From Blastocatellia bacterium (lineage in GTDB: Bacteria; Acidobacteriota; Blastocatellia; UBA7656; JADIYM01): a stretch of 64,000 nt of DNA. The stretch covers positions 86,355-150,354 of the forward strand of contig JADIYM010000039.1 of assembly GCA_016705245.1 (NCBI GenBank). Reading direction: 5' to 3'. How positions within the stretch are numbered: position 1 is the first letter of the stretch; the number at the start of each line of letters is the position of its first letter. Positions 58,750 through 64,000 of the stretch are shown here, in pieces. A program made the translations under genes and the position numbers. The notes under the pieces were generated by a model. The model had not been told where the DNA came from. It saw nothing but the letters and a program-made list of their open reading frames with translations, and did no database searches.

Positions 58750-60369
58750 TCACGTCTTCCGGAAATTGAACGTGATCGTACCCACGACCTTGACCGGAGC
58801 GCCGTCCACAAGGGTCGGCGCAAAGGTCCAGTCTCGCGCGGCGCGCACGGCGGAATCGCGCAATAGTGGATGACCCGAAATGGCCCGGGCCCGCACGACC
58901 CTTCCGACCTCGCTTACTGAAACCTCCACGACGACGGCGCCTTCGACGCCGGCGGCACGCGCCATTGGCGGGTATCTGGGCTGCGGCCTGTCAATGGCCT
59001 TTCCATTGAGTATGCCGCCAGTGACGCGCGAGATACTCGGTGGCTCGCCGGGCGCGAGTTCGCCAGTCTTCTCCTGTGGGCTCGCCGTCGCGGGTGGCTG
59101 CGGATCATTGGCCTTTGCGGGCAGAGCTATTTCGGCCGAATTCACGTTAAGTCCCGCAGCCGTCGATGGCGGCCGCTTCGACTCTGCCGGGACCTCAGTG
59201 GACTTCCAGGCCTTGAACTGCCAGAGCGCAAAGACGCCAATCGAGATGACGGCCAGGGCCGCAAGTCCGACGAATATGCCGATCCGGGAAGGCCCGCCGT
59301 CGATCGAACCGTCGAAAGTCGGAACGAGCGAGGAGGAAGCACTCGTGGGCACGGTCCGTGGAGGTGCTGGATCACGTCGAGAGCTCGCAATAACCGGTTC
59401 TGCCGCGATAGGTCCTGAATTCGGAGACGTCGACGGCCGGCCTGGATTCGTTGGATTCGGCGCCTCCGTCGCTAGCGTCCGCACCGGCGTGAAAGGCTCG
59501 GTTGACGGCGTATCAACTGGCGCCATGCGATCATAGCCCTCGGAACGGGCGGCGGCCGCAAGTCTCGACCTCATCTCGGTTGCGGCAGCCGGCCTGTCAT
59601 CCCGCTTGAGCGCCATGGCAGCGTGCAGGACGTCGGCGACCGCGACCGGCACCTGAGCGTTCACCGCATCGAGTCGCGGAAGCGGGTCGCCGCTCCCGTT
59701 CAGGATGCTGTCTGCGCGGGTCAGGGCATCTGTCGGCGTCTCGCCCGAAAGCAGGGCATAGAGTGTCGCTGCCGCCGAATAAAGATCGCTGCGTACGTCT
59801 GTCCCCAGGCCACGGATCTGCTCGAGCGGCGCAAAGCTCGGCGTGTATCCCAGAATGCTGCCCGTGGCAGCCCTTGTCATTGCCGACGTCGAGCCCTTCG
59901 CGAGTCCGAAGTCGAGCAGGACGATCGTGCCGCGATTTGTGAGCTTGAGATTGTCGGGCTTGATGTCGCGGTGCACGATCGGAGGATCGTTGGCGTGAAG
60001 GTATGCGAGCACGTCGAGCAGTTGATCGGCCCATACGAGTACGGTCTCGAGCGGCGCGGATCGTCGCTCGCGCTTGAGCATTCCACCGAGGTCCTCGCCG
60101 GCGATGTACTGCATCACGAGGAACTGACCGTGTTCCTCAGAGAAATAGTCGATGACGTGTGGAAGGGCAGGGTGCTGGAGATTGGAGAGCAACTGGGCTT
60201 CGCGCTCGAAGGCTTTCAGGAGCTGGTCTCCGCCAACGAGAGTCTGCTTGAGCGCGACGGTGCTCTTGAGCCGAGTGTCGAGGGCCTCGTAGACAGCGCC
60301 CATGCCTCCCTGGCCGAGCTTGCGTACGACCCGGTATCTCGACTGAAGGACGGTGTCAGGTTGCAGCAT
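58750..60369 (-). CDS. Ser/Thr protein kinase with C-terminal TonB domain
   Basis: 539 residues, complete. The kinase domain (residues 12-270) has GQGGMGAVYE, the Lys in VALKQT, HRDIKPDN (catalytic Asp), DFGLA and DVRSDLYS, so it should be active. A Pro/Thr-rich linker and one membrane segment (about residues 372-392, IGIFVGLAALAVISIGVFAL) follow. The extracytoplasmic end is a TonB-type domain: PQPRYPPMARAAGVEGAVVV, then RDWTFAPTLVDGAPVKV. This lets the protein reach from cytoplasmic kinase to the periplasm, an unusual link between Hanks kinases and TonB-like domains. Similar in its kinase part to the gene at 2-649. Confidence 0.93.
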   Translation of the reverse strand: MLQPDTVLQSRYRVVRKLGQGGMGAVYEALDTRLKSTVALKQTLVGGDQLLKAFEREAQLLSNLQHPALPHVIDYFSEEHGQFLVMQYIAGEDLGGMLKRERRSAPLETVLVWADQLLDVLAYLHANDPPIVHRDIKPDNLKLTNRGTIVLLDFGLAKGSTSAMTRAATGSILGYTPSFAPLEQIRGLGTDVRSDLYSAAATLYALLSGETPTDALTRADSILNGSGDPLPRLDAVNAQVPVAVADVLHAAMALKRDDRPAAATEMRSRLAAAARSEGYDRMAPVDTPSTEPFTPVRTLATEAPNPTNPGRPSTSPNSGPIAAEPVIASSRRDPAPPRTVPTSASSSLVPTFDGSIDGGPSRIGIFVGLAALAVISIGVFALWQFKAWKSTEVPAESKRPPSTAAGLNVNSAEIALPAKANDPQPPATASPQEKTGELAPGEPPSISRVTGGILNGKAIDRPQPRYPPMARAAGVEGAVVVEVSVSEVGRVVRARAISGHPLLRDSAVRAARDWTFAPTLVDGAPVKVVGTITFNFRKT

Positions 60370-60554
60370 CGGGGATTACCCAGCGGGATGCGACGAGAAT
60401 GGCTCGAACGCACGCTAGCACCGACGCAATCCGCAGGCAACGCTCGCCGCCGAATGCATGCCCTTGACGCGCCCGGAACGAACCGTGCGTCTGATAACGA
60501 CTATAACTTGCGGGTGCCCGGCGACGTCCCTTCGATCACCCAACCGCGTGGAAT

Positions 60555-61772
60555 TCAGGATGCCGTCAGTCCGACCAGCTGCGGTTCGAAGTCCGGAAAT
60601 ACCGAGGCCAGCGTCGGCATTCCCATCGGTCCAGTGATGACGTCTGCCAGCACCGAGCGATAGTCGATCCGGACGCTCAGACCGGCGGGTCCGATCAACG
60701 TCATCTCGTCTTCGTCGAGCCCGGGCCATTCTCCGACGACGCGTCCCCCACGTACTCGATCACCAAGCAAGAGTGCCGCGAAGCCGCGTCCGTGATCCGT
60801 GCCTGCCGAGCTGTTCTCGCTGATTCGGCGACCAAACTCGGTCATCACGACGGTCGTGACCGTTGAGCGATGCTCCGCGAGGTCCGCATCGAAGGCTGCC
60901 AGCCCCCGAGCGAGCTGGTCGATCGCGTCCGCCTGCAGTCCCGAGCCTGCGCCCTGGACGAAATGCGTATCCCACCCACCGAGGTCGACGCAGGCGGCCG
61001 TCAGCCCGACGTCGGCCTTCACGAGGCGCGCAATCTCGCGGAGTCCGGCGGCGAAAGCATCGTCCGCGTATGAAGCTTTGGACGAGGGCGTATACGGTTG
61101 GCTCCGGAGCCGTTCGACCTTGGCGAGCAGCTCGACGGTCTCGCGGCCGCGAGGTCCGAGCGATCCGCGGTCGGAGTCATAAAGGGAAGCGAGCGCGTTC
61201 GTAAACGACTCTGACCGTCCAGGCTCGACGCCGAGCCGGATCTCGTCGATCGACGTGATTGCGCAGGTCGAGCGGGCGCCGCGCAGGGACTCAGGGATGG
61301 CCGTACCGATCGCAACGGCGGCGAGTGGGCCGGCGTCGTCGCCGATGCGGGCTCGCAGCATCCGACCGAGCCACCCTCCACCAACGAGCCGGTCGTACGC
61401 TTCTCCGTGCTCCATCTGATCCTGCGCTTCAAAGTGCGATCCCGTCGGGTTGTCGGAACCGACGGCCTGGACTACGGCGAGCCTTCCTTCGCGATAGGCC
61501 GGAACCAGAGGCATCATCCGCGGATGGAGTCCGTAAAGATCGTCGAGTCGGATGGCAGTCGCCGTTGATGACGAGCTCGTGGGTGGTGGAATCGCAATGG
61601 TTGGTCGCAAGGCGTAGTAGCGGTCGTCGCCGTAAGGTACGACGATGTTGAGCGTATCGGCTCCGCCGCGGAGAAAGACAACGACGAGCGTGTGGCGATT
61701 CCGGTCGGCCGTCGCTGCGGTACGAGGTGCGATCGCCGTGCGAAGAAAGACCCGTCTGCTGGTTCGGTTCAC
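60555..61772 (-). CDS. DUF1501 family exported protein
   Basis: 405 residues. An N-terminal RR-containing leader (RRVFLRTAIAPRTAATA) is Tat-like. The body matches DUF1501 (sulfatase-like fold): VVFLRGGADTLNIVVPYGDD, RMMPLVPAYREGRLAVVQAV, GGWDTHFVQG and TEFGRRISENSSAGTDHGRG. These proteins nearly always pair with a DUF1800 protein, as here (2 bp apart, DUF1800 upstream). The pair is of unknown biochemical function and is common in Planctomycetota, Acidobacteriota and Verrucomicrobiota. Confidence 0.92.
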   Translation of the reverse strand: MNRTSRRVFLRTAIAPRTAATADRNRHTLVVVFLRGGADTLNIVVPYGDDRYYALRPTIAIPPPTSSSSTATAIRLDDLYGLHPRMMPLVPAYREGRLAVVQAVGSDNPTGSHFEAQDQMEHGEAYDRLVGGGWLGRMLRARIGDDAGPLAAVAIGTAIPESLRGARSTCAITSIDEIRLGVEPGRSESFTNALASLYDSDRGSLGPRGRETVELLAKVERLRSQPYTPSSKASYADDAFAAGLREIARLVKADVGLTAACVDLGGWDTHFVQGAGSGLQADAIDQLARGLAAFDADLAEHRSTVTTVVMTEFGRRISENSSAGTDHGRGFAALLLGDRVRGGRVVGEWPGLDEDEMTLIGPAGLSVRIDYRSVLADVITGPMGMPTLASVFPDFEPQLVGLTAS

Positions 61773-61774
61773 GG

Positions 61775-63280
61775 TCAGTGCCTCTGGAACGCGGGCGACG
61801 CGATAATGAGCGCGACGGCGTTCGCCGCTCGGTCGGCAACCGGAGCTGACGAGTCATTGACGATAGGCTCGAGGACTTCGAGCTCTTGTGGCGTCGCCGA
61901 GCGCCCGACGAAATGTGCGACGAGGCGTTCTACGTCGACAGACTCGCCGGAAACCGCTTCGAGCGCGCGTCCAAGCTCGTCAACCGGCACGCCGACGTCC
62001 GGAATCTGTCGCGAGGCGAGCGCGACCGCGAAGTTCCATCGCCAAAGCAGGGAACCGAGCCACGCGTCCGCTTCGTCTGCGTAGCCGTCGGGCGTCGGCA
62101 GCTGGAAGAGACCCTGGCCCATGCGATTCAGGTACTCGACCAGTGCGGTGTGGGCGTGCGTATCCGCGCCCGTAGCCCGCAGGCTGCTCACGACGAAGTC
62201 GAACGGCCTCTTCACCTTGATGCCCCGGGCGGCCAGGAACTCATCGCTCGTAAGGATCGTGCGGACAGCGCTGGCGATGCGGCCGTTCGATTGCGTGAAC
62301 TCCTCCGCCACGCGAGCGACGAGCGACGCCGGTGGATCGTATGCCACGAATCGCCTGACGAGCTTCGTCGCAATGTGCTTCGCGGTGGATGGGTGTGCGC
62401 AAGCAATCTCGACGACGCGCTCGAGATCGGCGGCGCCGCCTCCTGCGGCAATCGTGTGGCCGAGAACGCGCTTCTCGCCATCGTCGTGGCGCGACGGGTC
62501 GAAGGCGACGGTGCCTTTCGCCCATTTCGTCTTCAAGGTCCAGCCCGTAAAGCAGCGTGCGACTTCCGCGACGTCGCGCTGCGTGTAGCCTCCGTCGACG
62601 CCGAGCGTATGAAGTTCGAGCAGCTCGCGGGCGTAGTTCTCATTTGGCACGTCGTCGGGAGCCGACTTCCGGTTCTCTTTGCCGTCGAGGTAGACGAGCA
62701 TGGCCGGCGACGTGGCGGATACAAGAATGAGGTCGCGGAAACGACCGAGCGCGTGACGGCGGATGACTTCGCGGTCGTCGGTCGCCTTCAGGTAGATGCA
62801 GTCGCCCTTCTCGAGAAAGATGTTCAGGTGATCGGACCAGAATCCGACCATGACCTCGAAGAGCTGGCGGCGGCTGTAGATGGCGCGAAGCAGGGTGTGG
62901 CGCGAGAGCTCTTCCCGAAGGACGGGCTTCTTGAACTCGTACCCGAGCGCAGGGTCGCAGTGGACCGACTCGAACCGACGTGCGCGCACGTCGCAGGCCG
63001 AATCATCGATGGATGTCGGGTCGAGTTGCTCGTCGATCCACGCTGTTTCGCCGATCGAGCGCACGCGCTCGAGGTCTCCGGGCCAGGGACCGTAGGCTGC
63101 GCGACTCAAGAGATGGAATCCCGGGTCGATGTCGAGGCCCGTAGCGGTAGCGACCGACTCTGGAATCGACTGTCCCAATTCTCGGGCGACCTGACTGAGC
63201 AGCCGTTCGCAGCCTGCGAACGGCAACGCGGCGCCGCCCAGGGCAGCCGCGGTCACGAGCCTTCGCCGGGTGATGTTCAT
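61775..63280 (-). CDS. DUF1800 family exported protein
   Basis: 501 residues from ATG 63280, overlapping the stop of the membrane-protein gene (ATGA). The N-terminus has a twin-arginine leader with lipobox-like end (TRRRLVTAAALGGAALPFAGC). DUF1800 hallmarks include HLLSRAAYGPWPGDLERVRS, MVGFWSDHLNIFLEKGD, NENYARELLELHTLGVDGGY and GHTIAAGGG. Forms an operon with the DUF1501 gene downstream. Function unknown; likely a partner in secreted or surface processes. Confidence 0.92.
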   Translation of the reverse strand: MNITRRRLVTAAALGGAALPFAGCERLLSQVARELGQSIPESVATATGLDIDPGFHLLSRAAYGPWPGDLERVRSIGETAWIDEQLDPTSIDDSACDVRARRFESVHCDPALGYEFKKPVLREELSRHTLLRAIYSRRQLFEVMVGFWSDHLNIFLEKGDCIYLKATDDREVIRRHALGRFRDLILVSATSPAMLVYLDGKENRKSAPDDVPNENYARELLELHTLGVDGGYTQRDVAEVARCFTGWTLKTKWAKGTVAFDPSRHDDGEKRVLGHTIAAGGGAADLERVVEIACAHPSTAKHIATKLVRRFVAYDPPASLVARVAEEFTQSNGRIASAVRTILTSDEFLAARGIKVKRPFDFVVSSLRATGADTHAHTALVEYLNRMGQGLFQLPTPDGYADEADAWLGSLLWRWNFAVALASRQIPDVGVPVDELGRALEAVSGESVDVERLVAHFVGRSATPQELEVLEPIVNDSSAPVADRAANAVALIIASPAFQRH

Positions 63281-63834
63281 TGTCGCGCGGCGCCGGCTGA
63301 TGGTGCGCCGAAGGCGAGCTCGGGCGAGTAGTGTGTCGTCCGGGAAGCCGCTGTCACGATTATCCGGAACAAGGCGACGGTCGCGGCGCCCGATCCGAAA
63401 ATGAACGCCGCCGGCAACAACACGAACCAGCCGATTATCGGCAACAGGCCGGAAAGCATGAGGACGATGGCGCCTCGCAGCGTCGCGCGCCACGGGCGAC
63501 CGTCGTCGCTTGCCGACGCCAGCCGCTCGCCGATGCACGTGGCCAGACCAGCGACACCGACAAAAGCGTGCAGGACCGTCACGGTCAGGATGACGGCCCC
63601 GAGCGCGGTGCCGACCGGCCCGGCGAGTTTGGCGAGGGTCACTGCAAGGACGATAGGAACTCCGGCGACGGGAATGCCGATGAGGACTGGAACGACGAAC
63701 CCGCGATGGGCGCGTTGTGTGGCGGCATGGACAGCGTCGGGCCAGAGCCCGCGTGTGAGCAGGGTCAGACTGACCAGGGCGAGGGTCAGTCCGAGGACTA
63801 CGAAAAAGACCGCCATCGTGTCGGCCATTAGCAT
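63277..63834 (-). CDS. Small polytopic membrane protein
   Basis: 185 residues from ATG 63834, backed by GAGGAGGTC 8 bases upstream; the frame is open to 63984 but the added part looks non-coding. Four hydrophobic segments (AVFFVVLGLTLALVSLTLLT; PVLIGIPVAGVPIVLAVTLA; AVILTVTVLHAFVGVAGLA; AIVLMLSGLLPIIGWFVLLP) span most of the protein. The C-terminus (HYSPELAFGAPSAGAARQ) is cytoplasmic or periplasmic. First gene of the DUF1800/DUF1501 operon; no family recognised. The resemblance of two helices to bactofilin-neighbour proteins is not enough to name it. Confidence 0.7.
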   Translation of the reverse strand: MLMADTMAVFFVVLGLTLALVSLTLLTRGLWPDAVHAATQRAHRGFVVPVLIGIPVAGVPIVLAVTLAKLAGPVGTALGAVILTVTVLHAFVGVAGLATCIGERLASASDDGRPWRATLRGAIVLMLSGLLPIIGWFVLLPAAFIFGSGAATVALFRIIVTAASRTTHYSPELAFGAPSAGAARQ

Positions 63835-63840
63835 GGCAGC

Positions 63841-64000
63841 GACCTCCTCAAGACAGAGTCGAAGAGATGCGCGCGACGACTGTCGAAGGGGGTCCAGCGT
63901 CGGCGACCACGAGTACGACGAGATTCCCGTGGTTGTTTGGCGGAACTTGTTCGAGGAGCGAGTCGATCCGTGAGCACGGTCCATCGCCGACCCAGAACCT
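63841..64000. other. Window end, no gene assigned
   Basis: About 160 bp upstream of the membrane-protein operon. It presumably carries that operon's promoter, but I see no convincing boxes. Open frames crossing it look like overlapping shadows. Confidence 0.35.

Noticed and set aside
61886..63331. A 481-residue plus-strand open frame opposite the DUF1800 gene
   Set aside because: Same reason: long antisense frames are common in this GC-rich DNA and the DUF1800 protein on the other strand is well conserved.

Overview
The window is a GC-rich bacterial chromosome segment with short gene gaps, frequent ATGA/GTGA start-stop overlaps and many small operons. Several lipoproteins and Sec/Tat exported proteins, a TonB-type C-terminal domain, an S46 peptidase and a DUF1800/DUF1501 pair point to a diderm (Gram-negative) organism. 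Nothing in the window fixes the phylum. The mix of Hanks-type kinases, a MoxR/VWA pair, S46 peptidase, DUF1800/DUF1501 and abundant GCGCAAAGGC intergenic repeats fits Acidobacteriota or a neighbouring environmental phylum (low confidence inference). No phage, plasmid, insertion sequence, CRISPR array, rRNA or tRNA gene is evident.

Layout. 1-3642: end of a Ser/Thr kinase, a membrane-anchored seven-bladed WD40 protein and a large exported protein. 3744-5711: Rieske protein and a cytochrome b fused to cytochrome c. 5833-8331: rpsU and ligA. 8340-8940: tandem and inverted repeats built on a 15-bp hairpin. 8954-16788: zinc-ribbon membrane protein, inactive M16 homologue, menaquinone methyltransferase, tldD/tldE and a glutamine synthetase. 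16906-20786: a VWA protein with a helical-repeat N-terminus and its MoxR-type ATPase. 20924-28266: mnmA, an AIM24-like protein, a solute-binding protein with an ABC ATPase but no permease, a PLD-FHA fusion and an alpha/beta hydrolase. 28542-30969: atpD-atpC standing alone, preceded by a 59-residue Fis-type HTH gene. 31532-37350: a NrtR-like Nudix protein with nicotinamidase, RqcH, an RDD protein and recA. 37610-42284: acetyltransferase/MenC-like racemase pair, a glutamine amidotransferase, a UspA protein and a HEAT-repeat lipoprotein. 42394-49998: amidohydrolase, ECF sigma/anti-sigma/two DUF4097 proteins, threonine ammonia-lyase and a GAF protein. 50156-63834: S46 peptidase, rhodanese, a kinase-like protein, ATP-grasp-like protein, AraC regulator, DinB protein, a Ser/Thr kinase carrying a TonB C-terminal domain, and a membrane protein/DUF1800/DUF1501 operon.

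Two themes run through the window. First, intergenic DNA is rich in two dispersed inverted-repeat families (GCGCAAAGGC type and GCTCGCTACCGCTCGCGG type) and contains two loci where a near-consensus sigma-70 promoter sits in front of a strongly base-pairing, non-coding stretch (23105-23302 and 36016-36212). Second, four loci (kinase/WD40, Rieske, UspA, threonine ammonia-lyase) show single-base apparent frameshifts, mostly at short G or C runs. These look like assembly or sequencing indels more than decay, but should be checked before any are called pseudogenes.

The best candidates for under-described biology are the MoxR/VWA pair whose VWA partner carries about nine helical repeats of roughly 37 residues, the two promoter-plus-structure RNA candidates, and the kinase fused to a TonB C-terminal domain.
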